Shown: piece after piece, positions 31,719 to 39,617 of the stretch | How the letters are laid out: each line of letters starts with the position of its first letter | How positions within the stretch are numbered: position 1 is the stretch's first letter | Assembly (NCBI GenBank): GCA_937926205.1 | Contig: CALEYL010000053.1 | Coordinates: forward strand, 127,440-191,439 | Reading direction: 5' to 3' | Origin: an uncultured Saprospiraceae bacterium | GTDB taxonomy: Bacteria; Bacteroidota; Bacteroidia; Chitinophagales; Saprospiraceae | Length of the DNA: 64,000 nucleotides | The notes under the pieces: generated by a model | What the model saw: the letters and a program-made list of their open reading frames with translations, nothing else | The model's database searches: none | What the model was told of the DNA's origin: nothing | Made by a program: the position numbers and the translations under genes

Positions 31719-33074
31719 TCAATTGAATTTGCGTTTGAAAAACCAGGTATTATCATTCAAGGTAAAGCCAAAAGTTGCTTTAGCATAAGTTTCACGTAGG
31801 CCGGTATCACCCGAGAGCCCAAATCGCCCTGCCTCGAGTGCGATGTTAACAAACGAGGTTTGCTGTCTAGGCAAAATGATCGGCAGACCGAATCCAAGTG
31901 TGACCCCATAGCGCTTCAATTGCTCTCCACTAATGCTGCGCGGGTCAAGGCTGTAAAAAGCGCCTGCCCGGTAACGAACCCTCCGGGAATATTTGTTGTA
32001 TGAGATGATGTCCGGAATGTACTCTACACCGGCAGCGATGCGCCAGGTATTGAGCAGATTTTCAGGTTTGGATTCATTTCTGTAGTTGCTCCAGGCCGAG
32101 CTGCTGTATTCTGCGCCTATGCGTAACTTATTAATTTTTTCATACGTCATCCCCACACTAAACTCCGAGGGCATGGTTCCTTTTTGCTCGCGGCCCACCT
32201 CCTGCAAGATAGTATCCAACAAAGAATAATCCGTAATGTTGACGCGCTGGTAGAGTTTACTGCTGTTGGTGGTAAAATCACCACCATTTCCGGCATATGC
32301 TCCAAAAATCAATCGCTCGCCTCTGGGAACCTGTGTTCCGTTAGTGCCGGCTTTTTTAAATTCGAGGGTATACTGTACGCCAACATTAAAAACGAATCCG
32401 TTCAAACTGGTTTCGTCCAGAAAATCCGTCAGAAATGCATTGTCGAGGCTGTCGAATGTGATCAGGCGACTGTTGGTCAGTTTGCCAAACTGGTAAGCTG
32501 CATTGGCGCCCAATGCAAAACTTTTATACCGAACGCCCGTACCCCATTGAACACGGTAGGCGCCGCCGGTGCCTTTAAGCACATTGGACGTTGTACCGTA
32601 GTTCGGATCGACAGTGGTGCTCCTAATATCGTATCCAACCGTACTGTATGGCAATAAAGCGAAGCCCATACCAATCCCCCAGGGAGATTTGCTCCGGTCA
32701 AGGGCCTGGTTAATGGTATTCTTGAGCGGGAAAGCCAAAGCCAGGTAATTCAGGTTACCGCTCCAGAGGTCATCGCTTTTGTCACCGTCTTTCAGACCGG
32801 AGTATTTGGCAAACATACCAATTTCGAAAGCCGTTGCCTGAAGTTGGGCCAGCGAAGCCGGGTTGAGCAGGTTGATGTGAAAAGGGTCGTAAAAAGCTGC
32901 TCCAAGTCCTCCCATTCCACCCGAGGCGGCAAAATACTGGTCGGACAAATCCCCTAATCCAAAACGGGAATAAGGCGAATTACTTTTGGGCTGAATGGCG
33001 TTGGTCTGGGCATGCGAAGCAAGCGCAGCCATCAGCACCACAATTGTTAAAATACTATTTCTGAAGATGAACAT
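31719..33074 (-). CDS. Outer-membrane beta-barrel protein (FadL/PorV-like)
   Basis: 451 residues. Signal peptide ends at SHAQ (~residue 22), then SPYSRFGLGDL, GGMGGLGAAFYDPFHINLLNPASL, a start typical for FadL/OmpP1-like barrels of Bacteroidota. Alternating polar/aromatic strands fill the rest (YRVQWGTGVRYKSFALGANA, RIGAEYSSSAWSNYRNESKP) and the chain ends in FKRKFN. The gene overlaps coaX by 20 nt upstream and is followed 2 nt later by the TPR gene. It may be a transporter of hydrophobic compounds or an envelope assembly partner; not resolved. Confidence 0.85.
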   Translation of the reverse strand: MFIFRNSILTIVVLMAALASHAQTNAIQPKSNSPYSRFGLGDLSDQYFAASGGMGGLGAAFYDPFHINLLNPASLAQLQATAFEIGMFAKYSGLKDGDKSDDLWSGNLNYLALAFPLKNTINQALDRSKSPWGIGMGFALLPYSTVGYDIRSTTVDPNYGTTSNVLKGTGGAYRVQWGTGVRYKSFALGANAAYQFGKLTNSRLITFDSLDNAFLTDFLDETSLNGFVFNVGVQYTLEFKKAGTNGTQVPRGERLIFGAYAGNGGDFTTNSSKLYQRVNITDYSLLDTILQEVGREQKGTMPSEFSVGMTYEKINKLRIGAEYSSSAWSNYRNESKPENLLNTWRIAAGVEYIPDIISYNKYSRRVRYRAGAFYSLDPRSISGEQLKRYGVTLGFGLPIILPRQQTSFVNIALEAGRFGLSGDTGLRETYAKATFGFTLNDNTWFFKRKFN

Positions 33075-33801
33075 TATAGCTTAGAATTTGATCCAGACCG
33101 CGAAGTACCAGATTTTGATCCACAAATATCTCGCTTTTCCCATTTTTTGACAAAAAATCAGCATCTCCTCCGGTTAACAACACGCGCACTGCCCCAAAAT
33201 GCTGTTGACAATAATGAATGTATCCCTCCAACTCAAAGCGCAACCCCTCCGTCGCTCCATTTATTAAGGCACTTCTGGTATCGTAGCCAATCCCAGATTC
33301 TGTTTCGCCCGGCTCCTCCAGTGGCAACCTCGCCGTAAAGGCATGCATTGCCTGAAGGCGCATTTTGAGTCCCGGAGCAATATTACCCCCTATGTATTCG
33401 CCGGAAGCAGTCAGTATTTCATAAGTAATACAAGTTCCGGCATCAACGACCAGGCAGTTTTGGTCAGGAAAAAGCGCCTGAGCGCCTGCCACAGCAGCCA
33501 AACGGTCTTTCCCGAGTGAATGCGGTGTTCGGTACAGGTTTTGAAAAGGCAAGGGAGTCGCTCCGGAAAGCAGCAAACAAAAAAATTGAGCTTGCAGAGA
33601 CGACCACCCGTCGCCACCCTCCGGCGATTGGCGCACAGTAGATAAGATGATGTTTTGTGCCTGATGGTTGGTTGCAATGCTTTCCAATTGCTGAAAAGAA
33701 AACTTTTCATGCTCCCAGAACCATTGCTCTTCGAGCTTGCCATCCCTGAAAAATCCTGCTTTGGCACGCGTATTGCCTATGTCTATAGCGATGTTCAGCA
33801 A
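33055..33801 (-). CDS. coaX: Type III pantothenate kinase
   Basis: 248 residues, start TTG at 33801 (no in-frame ATG nearby; LNIAIDIGNT must be at the N-terminus). Motifs: phosphate loop AIDIGNTRAKAGFF, YRTPHSLGKDRLAAVAGA, catalytic Asp region CLVVDAGTCITYE, GGNIAPGLKMRLQAMH, and late LLTGGDADFL. CoaX phosphorylates pantothenate in coenzyme A synthesis, without feedback inhibition by CoA. First gene of a unit with the outer-membrane and TPR genes; the same order is known from other Bacteroidota. Confidence 0.95.
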   Translation of the reverse strand: MLNIAIDIGNTRAKAGFFRDGKLEEQWFWEHEKFSFQQLESIATNHQAQNIILSTVRQSPEGGDGWSSLQAQFFCLLLSGATPLPFQNLYRTPHSLGKDRLAAVAGAQALFPDQNCLVVDAGTCITYEILTASGEYIGGNIAPGLKMRLQAMHAFTARLPLEEPGETESGIGYDTRSALINGATEGLRFELEGYIHYCQQHFGAVRVLLTGGDADFLSKNGKSEIFVDQNLVLRGLDQILSYNVHLQK

Positions 33802-34095
33802 TCTGATTGTTTTATGACATTATGACTATGAAGCGAATGCGCTGGTAACACAAGGAAATGTTAAAGGTCTCAACCATTTTCAGCAGGCAGTTTTTCAATG
33901 GGCAGTTGGTAGCTGTATTTTTGGGACCAATATACTGATATGCAAACAATTAAACAATCGATTTTCACTCGAGGAAACGTAACCTACCTTACTGTTTGCT
34001 CCTTTTAAATTCCCGGTGACAATTCAAAGCACACTCCATACTGCCAACTGGGAACTAAAACCCTGCCAACTAAAAAAAAGCCAACTGCATACCCC
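33802..34095. other. 294-bp gap between coaX and kdsA
   Basis: No gene seen. Several short CAGTTGG / CCAACTG words face each other (around 33893-33903 and 34041-34075), giving weak fold-back potential. TTATGA occurs twice as a direct, not inverted, repeat near 33813, so it does not match the Crp/Fnr-type site. Confidence 0.4.
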
Positions 34096-34911
34096 TTACC
34101 TCACCACCTCCCTGATCCTGACCAGTTTTTCGAGGATGCCTTCCAGCCGATCCAGGGGCAACATGTTCGCCGCGTCCGATTTGGCTTCAGAAGGACGGGG
34201 GTGTGTTTCAATGAATATGCCATCAACCCCGGCGGCAATACCGGCCTTCGCCATGGTTTCTATCAAAGCAGGCCGTCCGCCGGTAACCCCTGATGCCTGG
34301 TTGGGCTGCTGAAGCGAGTGGGTGCAATCCAGCACAACAGATGCGCCAAAAGCCTGCATTACAGGTATGCTGCGGTAATCTACCACCAGGTCCTGATAGC
34401 CAAAAGTTGTTCCCCGCTCTGTGAGAATGACTTTATCGTTACCGGAATCGATGACTTTTTGCATGGCAAATTGCATCGCTTCAGGGCTCACAAACTGTCC
34501 TTTTTTGATGTTGACGACTTTACCCGTTTCAGCAGCTGCCACCAGGAGGCTGGTCTGCCGGCACAAAAAGGCAGGAATCTGAAGCACATCAACATATGCT
34601 GCGGCCAGGGCAGCTTCCTGCTCCGTATGGATATCGGTTGTGGTGGGTAGGCCAAAGCGCTCACCGACTGCCTGAAGAATATTCAGGGCTTTTTCGTCGC
34701 CGATGCCTGTAAAAGAATCGCCGCGCGAGCGGTTGGCTTTTCGGTATGATCCCTTAAAGATATAAGGTATGCGGAGGCGCTCACAAATGGCGCTCACTTT
34801 TTCAGCGATTTCCATGGCCATGGATTCTCCTTCGATGGCACAGGGGCCGGCTATGAGGAAGAAGTTGCCCTGATCAGGAAAATGCAGCTTTGGAATTTGC
34901 GATAATTGCAT
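34096..34911 (-). CDS. kdsA: 3-deoxy-8-phosphooctulonate synthase (Kdo-8-P synthase)
   Basis: 271 residues, normal length. Makes Kdo-8-phosphate from PEP and arabinose-5-phosphate for lipopolysaccharide. Motifs: FLIAGPCAIEGESMA, IFKGSYRKANRSRGDSFTG, TTDIHTEQEA, LQIPAFLCRQTSLL, NIKKGQFVSPEAM, ERGTTFGYQDLVVDYRS, and FIETHPRPSEAKSDA. The Cys in AGPCAIE (where the E. coli enzyme has Asn) marks the metal-dependent class. Its -7 box lies inside the T-tract of the upstream gene's terminator. Monocistronic. Confidence 0.96.
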   Translation of the reverse strand: MQLSQIPKLHFPDQGNFFLIAGPCAIEGESMAMEIAEKVSAICERLRIPYIFKGSYRKANRSRGDSFTGIGDEKALNILQAVGERFGLPTTTDIHTEQEAALAAAYVDVLQIPAFLCRQTSLLVAAAETGKVVNIKKGQFVSPEAMQFAMQKVIDSGNDKVILTERGTTFGYQDLVVDYRSIPVMQAFGASVVLDCTHSLQQPNQASGVTGGRPALIETMAKAGIAAGVDGIFIETHPRPSEAKSDAANMLPLDRLEGILEKLVRIREVVR

Positions 34912-34942
34912 CTCGAGGTAAAAATTTGGTTGATTGAAGGTA

Positions 34943-34950
34943 CAAAAATA
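34943..34950 (-). promoter_or_regulatory. -7 promoter box of kdsA
   Basis: Minus-strand TATTTTTG (perfect TAnnTTTG), 32 nt before the ATG at 34911. It overlaps the T-rich tail of the terminator at 34954-34989, so terminator tail and promoter share sequence. Confidence 0.55.
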
Positions 34951-34953
34951 AAA

Positions 34954-34989
34954 ACAGGCATCAACCTTATATACAAGATTGATGCCTGT
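34954..34989 (-). terminator. Terminator of the beta-barrel gene at 35012
   Basis: Perfect 11-bp stem ACAGGCATCAA / TTGATGCCTGT with a 14-nt loop, followed on the minus strand by TTTTATTTTTG. It lies about 23 nt past the stop of the beta-barrel gene. The + side also has nine A/T bases, so it could act in both directions. Confidence 0.85.
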
Positions 34990-35011
34990 CGAAAAAAAAA
35001 TGATGATGAGT

Positions 35012-35593
35012 TTACAACTTTATCTGAAGGCCTGCATTAAGCAGGGAAATGCCGTAACCAAGTTCAGCAAATACGCTGAGGTTCTTTTTGAAGTAATAAG
35101 CAGCGCCTACAAAACCGCTGTATGTCAGGCGATTTTGAGCCGGACGGGTGAATGAAGGCGCTTCTTCCAGATCTTTTACGTCGCTGGCCGGAGTGATGAT
35201 GAAATGTTTAACGGAAGGCATGTTGTAGCCGATCAGAAATCCGCCATAAACATCCCAGTTGTCGCGTGGATTTCCATGGACAGCACCCCTGATACCGGCA
35301 ATGGTATAGTCTGTTTCAAAACGTTCTACCGAACCGTTGGGCTGTGTGATGATGCTGCTTTCCGTTGAAGAAAAAGCGGCGTAAGCGCCCAGTGAAAATT
35401 GACGGGAAATGCGGTAATCAATGCGAAAGCTAAGCGGTGGAACGATAGCCTTACCTTTATCAGCCGCGAAAGTAGGTACGAGACCTATGCCCGCAGCCAT
35501 ATCAACATCTCCTTTTTCTATTTTAGTGAATTGAGCCTGTATGGTCGAAAGGGAAACGATTACGAGGACGAGTGAGCACAGAATCTTATTCAT
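35012..35593 (-). CDS. Small outer-membrane beta-barrel protein
   Basis: 193 residues from the ATG at 35593 (MNKILCSLVLVIVSLSTIQAQ, signal peptide cut near AQ). The mature part has alternating strands: VPPLSFRIDYRISRQFSLGA, YTIAGIRGAVHGNPRDNWDV then YGGFLIGYN, LTYSGFVGAAYYFKKNLSVF then AELGYGISLLNAGLQIKL. This is the eight-strand OmpA/OmpW-like layout ending in a C-terminal amphipathic strand. Such proteins are common in Bacteroidota and mostly uncharacterised. It has a clear promoter (box 35648-35655) and terminator, so it is a single-gene unit. Confidence 0.85.
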   Translation of the reverse strand: MNKILCSLVLVIVSLSTIQAQFTKIEKGDVDMAAGIGLVPTFAADKGKAIVPPLSFRIDYRISRQFSLGAYAAFSSTESSIITQPNGSVERFETDYTIAGIRGAVHGNPRDNWDVYGGFLIGYNMPSVKHFIITPASDVKDLEEAPSFTRPAQNRLTYSGFVGAAYYFKKNLSVFAELGYGISLLNAGLQIKL

Positions 35594-35647
35594 GGTATTG
35601 TCTTTTGTTTCTGGATTTATACCGGCCATTATTGCCGAATTTCATCA

Positions 35648-35655
35648 CAAAAGTA
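35648..35655 (-). promoter_or_regulatory. Promoter of the small beta-barrel gene
   Basis: Minus-strand TACTTTTG (perfect TAnnTTTG), with a TTG about 20 nt upstream as -33 element. Start of transcription would be near 35642, giving a ~48-nt leader. The next ~180 bp (to 35837) are very AT-rich with poly-T/poly-A runs and hold no gene. Confidence 0.6.
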
Positions 35656-35837
35656 GATCAAAAAACAATGCAAGTCAAGGGTTCAAACCAAATTTTATTT
35701 TTTAAAAAAAGATTTTTATTGGCTTATTTATTTTTAAATTTTTTAAAAAACTATTTTTTTTAATTAATATTTTGCAATAATTGAATTTTCAAAATTTACC
35801 CTCCATGCTTCAAAAAGCATCCGAATAAAAAAATTTT

Positions 35838-36635
35838 TTACTTTTTCCCTTCCGTTTGCCGGTGTGCGTTGCCCGGTTTTTTGAAAACCCGCCTTCCCCA
35901 AAGCAGCACCTGAAATCCATAGGTTCCACTCCAAAAAACCAGGGCTGCAAACGACAGGGCGCCCATCCCTGCAAACAACTTTACGGCCCTCAGGTTGACG
36001 CCCAGAAATTCATAACCCACAAAATCGGAAACGAGAAAGCCCGTATGGATGCAAAAAAGCAAAAACAATACCCGAACCAGCGTTTTCAGGTAAAAGACCT
36101 GACGGGCAACTGCACCGCGGCGTCCTTCCCGCGCCCGGTGCCGGATGTAGCGATAGGCAAAATAGAGGTAAGCAAAAAAAGTGCTGATATATAAAAAATG
36201 CTCAAATGCGCCATAAAAAGGGTTGTAAAAATAGCGGCCGGGCACCCCTTTATTATCCGTCAGGTTAAACAAAACGGCAAGAAAGAACAGGATTTGTCCC
36301 AGAGGAAGTATAAAATGTTTGATATCGCTAAGCTTCAGGCGGTAAGCCGGATACAGGGTAAGCTTTACATAAAAAAACAACAGTGGCGGAAAAGACAGGG
36401 TGAAGTACATGGGCCAAAACTGCAACCGCGGGTACCGTTCATAAATATTGCTGATGAGCAGGATGTTGTGCAAAAGCGTCAACCCCATCATAATCAGCAG
36501 CAGGCCATAAAAACCATTGGCACGCCTGTCTCCCGAGCGCTTAAGGAAAAACAGGCTGCCCACAGAAATACTCTGAACCACACCTGCCAACAGTGCAGCA
36601 ATGAGCAGGTAAAACCAAATTGTATGCGCTCCCAT
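35838..36635 (-). CDS. Seven-helix membrane protein, sensor-like, without output domain
   Basis: 265 residues with about seven hydrophobic helices: FYLLIAALLAGVVQSISVGS, FYGLLLIMMGLTLLHNILLI, FWPMYFTLSFPPLLFFYVKL, IKHFILPLGQILFFLAVLFN, FEHFLYISTFFAYLYFAYRY, VRVLFLLFCIHTGFLVSDFV and a last one near 235. The layout (small residue-rich first helices, PPLLFFYVKL in the third) resembles the N-terminal membrane domain of Bacteroidota AraC-type or histidine-kinase sensors. Here the chain ends after a short basic tail with no HTH or kinase. Either a stand-alone sensor module or a truncated regulator. Function unknown. Confidence 0.7.
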   Translation of the reverse strand: MGAHTIWFYLLIAALLAGVVQSISVGSLFFLKRSGDRRANGFYGLLLIMMGLTLLHNILLISNIYERYPRLQFWPMYFTLSFPPLLFFYVKLTLYPAYRLKLSDIKHFILPLGQILFFLAVLFNLTDNKGVPGRYFYNPFYGAFEHFLYISTFFAYLYFAYRYIRHRAREGRRGAVARQVFYLKTLVRVLFLLFCIHTGFLVSDFVGYEFLGVNLRAVKLFAGMGALSFAALVFWSGTYGFQVLLWGRRVFKKPGNAHRQTEGKK

Positions 36636-36710
36636 GGCCGATTGAGTTGTTTGAAAGCCAAATTTAGCACATGTACGGCATAAGGCGATACAGCACTTGC
36701 AGAAAACCCT

Positions 36711-36730
36711 TATATTTGTATCTATACAAA
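36711..36730 (+). promoter_or_regulatory. Promoter and palindromic operator of the Uma2 gene
   Basis: TATATTTG (36711-36718) is a perfect TAnnTTTG box. It is overlapped by TTTGTATCTATACAAA (36715-36730), a perfect 7-2-7 palindrome covering the expected transcription start, the usual place for a repressor site. Confidence 0.55.
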
Positions 36731-36740
36731 CTTATGCTGC

Positions 36741-37337
36741 ATGAGCACCAAAATCGTAAGCGCCGAAAAGTTCTTTACGCTGGAAGAATACCTCGACCTT
36801 GAAGAGCAGTCAGTGGTGAAGCACGAATTCGATAACGGAAAAACCATTGAAATGTCCGGAGCTAAATTTGAACACAATCGTATTGCAGCTCAGGTGATAG
36901 GTATCCTGCTCAACTTATTGAATAATCAGAAAAAAACATGCGCTGTTCTTACCAGTGATATGAAAGTCTACCTCCCTCTATACAACAAAGCCGTTTATCC
37001 GGATGTAAGTATTGTGTGTGAAAAGCCAGAATTTTGGAATGAGCGGCGAGACCTGATTCTGAATCCTCTTTTGATCATTGAAGTGCTTTCTGAATCGACA
37101 GAAAGTTATGATCGGGGCGAAAAGTTTAATCAGTACTGTTCCCTACCATCTCTTCGCGAGTATGTTCTTGTATCACAGGACAAAGCCAGAATAGAATCTT
37201 TTTATTTACAGGATGCATCAGCAAGCCTTTGGAAAATAACACGATCAATGGGATTAGAAGGAGCTATTGAACTGAGCTCCATTGGGGTAACCTTGCCCTT
37301 AAAAGACCTGTATCAAGGAATTGAATTTCCTGCCTGA
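36741..37337 (+). CDS. Uma2-family (DUF820) putative PD-(D/E)XK endonuclease
   Basis: 198 residues, typical length. Family motifs: FFTLEEYLDLEEQS, KHEFDNGKTIEMSGAKFEHN, the core YPDVSIVCEKPEF (Asp) and LLIIEVLSESTESYDRGEKF (Glu...), then REYVLVSQDKARIESFY. The D-x(n)-E-V pattern is the restriction-endonuclease-like active site. Uma2 proteins are abundant in cyanobacteria and scattered in Bacteroidota; their role is not established. The gene stands alone between two minus-strand genes, with a palindrome over its start site. Confidence 0.92.
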   Translation: MSTKIVSAEKFFTLEEYLDLEEQSVVKHEFDNGKTIEMSGAKFEHNRIAAQVIGILLNLLNNQKKTCAVLTSDMKVYLPLYNKAVYPDVSIVCEKPEFWNERRDLILNPLLIIEVLSESTESYDRGEKFNQYCSLPSLREYVLVSQDKARIESFYLQDASASLWKITRSMGLEGAIELSSIGVTLPLKDLYQGIEFPA

Positions 37338-37412
37338 GTTTAGCCCATACTTTATCCGCCTGCCCTTGAAGACAAAGACAGACAGATAAAGACAGATTCC
37401 GCTAAAGTCGGC

Positions 37413-38510
37413 TCAGGGTTTCTCTACGCTACCCTCTTTATGGTGCATGACTTTCGACTGCAGGCTGATGGACTCTTTGTGAATAGCGCGCAGTATGGTT
37501 CCGATGAATTCCTCGTTCAACCCTTTTTTCATGCCTTTTGCAATGGCACGCTCCAGAATTTCATTCCAGCGATCCGTTTGCAGAATGGCGATGTTGTTGC
37601 GCAACTTGTATTCGCCGATGTTTTCAGCCAGCCCCATCCTTTTACCCAGCAGGTTGATGATTTCATCGTCAATCTCGTCAATCTCCTGGCGCAGGTGGTC
37701 GAGGTTTTGCAGGAACTCCGGATCGTCAAATCCCGCTTTGCGGAAGACCAGTTTGCTGATTAATTCGTGGTACTGAACCGGCGTAATCTGCTGAGCAGCA
37801 TCGCTCCAGGCTTCATCAGGTGTTGGATGAACTTCCGTCATCAGCCCGTCAAAGTTAAGGTCAAGGGCGTGCTGTGCCACATTAAACAAGGTATCGCGGC
37901 GACCGCAAATATGGCTGTTATCGCAGATCATGGGCAAGTCCGGAAACTGGCGCTTGAGTTCAATGGCTATCTGCCAGCGGGGCACATTCCGATAGTTGGA
38001 TTCTCCATGGTGTGAAAAGCCTCTGTGAATGGCGGCAATACGCGTGATGCCTGCCCGGTATAACCTTTCGATGGATCCAATCCATAGCTTAAGATCGGGG
38101 TTAATCGGATTTTTCACCAGCACCGGAATGTCTACGCCTTTCAGCGCATCGGCGACTTCCTGCACGGAAAATGGATTCACGGTTGTTCGGGCGCCAATCC
38201 AAAGCACATCAATCCCATATTTCAAAGCTTCAAAAACGTGCTGGGTTTTGGCAACCTCCGTTGTCACTTTCAAGCCGGTTTCTTCTTTTACCCGACGCAA
38301 CCACCCCAAGCCTTCCGTGCCGATGCCTTCAAATTCGCCCGGCCGGGTCCGCGGCTTCCAGATGCCCGCTCTGAAAAGGTCAATTTTTTGTGGTGCAAGA
38401 TCATGCGCTGCCTGTAATACCTGCTCTTCTGTTTCGGCGCTGCAGGGCCCCGCAATGATGATCGGACGCTTCTCTGCGTTGCCGAAAATAGGCTTGAAAT
38501 TCATCGTCAT
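37413..38510 (-). CDS. Bifunctional DAHP synthase / chorismate mutase
   Basis: 365 residues (a start at 38504 is equally possible). Residues ~15-265 are a type I DAHP synthase of the KDO8PS-like subclass: PIIIAGPCSAETEEQV, FRAGIWKPRTRPGEFEG, VLWIGARTTVNPFSVQE, VLVKNPINPDLKLWIG, ICDNSHICG and GLMTEVHPTPDEAWSDA. Residues ~270-350 are an AroQ-type chorismate mutase (LRQEIDEIDDEIINLLGKRM, then IGEYK and QTDRWNEILER). It catalyses the first step of the shikimate pathway and the chorismate-to-prephenate step; the fused mutase often carries feedback control. Last gene of the attenuated aromatic operon. Confidence 0.95.
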   Translation of the reverse strand: MTMNFKPIFGNAEKRPIIIAGPCSAETEEQVLQAAHDLAPQKIDLFRAGIWKPRTRPGEFEGIGTEGLGWLRRVKEETGLKVTTEVAKTQHVFEALKYGIDVLWIGARTTVNPFSVQEVADALKGVDIPVLVKNPINPDLKLWIGSIERLYRAGITRIAAIHRGFSHHGESNYRNVPRWQIAIELKRQFPDLPMICDNSHICGRRDTLFNVAQHALDLNFDGLMTEVHPTPDEAWSDAAQQITPVQYHELISKLVFRKAGFDDPEFLQNLDHLRQEIDEIDDEIINLLGKRMGLAENIGEYKLRNNIAILQTDRWNEILERAIAKGMKKGLNEEFIGTILRAIHKESISLQSKVMHHKEGSVEKP

Positions 38511-38570
38511 GACATTTTATTTTTATTCAACAATTCGATCATTTACGCTTGAAATTAGCACTTTGCTTTA

Positions 38571-38640
38571 GTTGTTGGTTGTTGGTTGTTCGTTGTTGGT
38601 TGTTCGTTGTTGGTTGTTCGTTGTTGGATGTTCGTTGCAT
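38571..38640. repeat. Five tandem 14-bp repeats within the aromatic operon
   Basis: Five consecutive 14-mers: GTTGTTGGTTGTTG, three identical GTTGTTCGTTGTTG, then GATGTTCGTTGCAT. They fill part of the 258-bp gap between tyrA and the DAHP synthase gene, the only large gap in this operon. A small GC-rich hairpin CCCGC-CCAA-GCGGG (38675-38688) lies between the repeats and tyrA. Confidence 0.9.
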
Positions 38641-38768
38641 CCTACAAGTTCATAACCAAATCCTCAAAACTTGTCCCGCCCAAGCGGGGTCAACAAATCA
38701 ACAACTTTCATTACCACGGGAGTCTCGTCAGCATTTTCAAATTAACAAATTTTCAAATTTCAAATCCC

Positions 38769-39617
38769 TCACTTCCCCTCCAACACTTTCCTGATGCCAT
38801 TTGCCTGCTGAATCAACCGGTAAAAGGTGTCGAAGTCCTTTTTGATGAGCAGGCTCCGGAATCTCGACAGCTGGTTGATGTGCTCATCCAGTACGTCCAG
38901 CACATTGTCGCGGTTTTGACGAAATATCGGCGTCCACATATCCGGCGAACTTTTGGCCAGGCGAACGGTAGAATCGAAGCCCCCGCTGGCCAGTTCGAAA
39001 ATCCGCTCTTCGTCTGCTTCTTTGGCCAAAACGGTCAACGCCAGCGCAAAAGAACTGATGTGCGAAATATGAGACACATAAGCCGTATGAACGTCGTGGG
39101 AGGCGCTGTCGAGATAAACAACCCGCATTGGAATGGTTTCATACAACGCCACTGCCATCGCTACTGCATCCGGCGCACTGTCTTCCGCATCACAAATCAC
39201 GGTGCATTTCCCGTTGAAAAGATTGGGTATAGCCGCTTCCGGCCCGGAGTATTCCGTACCTGCCATGGGGTGGGTAGCGACATACCGTTTCCGGTTTGGA
39301 TGCCCTTTCAGGGATTCGAGTAGCCTGACTTTGGTGGAACCGACGTCCAAAACTACCTGATTGTCAGTTACCTGATCGAGAATGGTCGCGATCAGGTGCA
39401 GCATCGCATCCACCGGGGTTGCAACAATGATGATGTCAGATTGTGCAACCGCCTCTTCAAGGGGCATTGTTTCGTCAATGAGCCGGCGACGGAATGCCTT
39501 ATCAATATTATCCGCATTGGCATCAACGCCGATGATGCGCGACGCGAAGCCGTTTTCTTTCAGCGTGATGGCCATTGAGCCGCCAATAAGTCCGATGCCT
39601 ACCAGAGTAACCGTCAT
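38769..39617 (-). CDS. tyrA: Prephenate dehydrogenase
   Basis: 282 residues. N-terminal NAD-binding fold VTLVGIGLIGGSMAITLKEN (GxGxxG), IIGVDANADNID, DIIIVATPVDAML and VVLDVGSTKVRLLE; then the catalytic ATHPMAGTEYSGPEAA and the helical dimerisation domain (SHDVHTAYVSHISHISSFAL). It oxidatively decarboxylates prephenate to 4-hydroxyphenylpyruvate, the tyrosine branch. It starts 4 nt inside the aminotransferase gene (ATGA overlap). No ACT domain. Confidence 0.95.
   Translation of the reverse strand: MTVTLVGIGLIGGSMAITLKENGFASRIIGVDANADNIDKAFRRRLIDETMPLEEAVAQSDIIIVATPVDAMLHLIATILDQVTDNQVVLDVGSTKVRLLESLKGHPNRKRYVATHPMAGTEYSGPEAAIPNLFNGKCTVICDAEDSAPDAVAMAVALYETIPMRVVYLDSASHDVHTAYVSHISHISSFALALTVLAKEADEERIFELASGGFDSTVRLAKSSPDMWTPIFRQNRDNVLDVLDEHINQLSRFRSLLIKKDFDTFYRLIQQANGIRKVLEGK

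Noticed and set aside
38586..39323. A 245-codon open frame on the plus strand
   Set aside because: It begins in the 14-bp tandem repeats and continues antisense to tyrA; a repeat-driven artefact.
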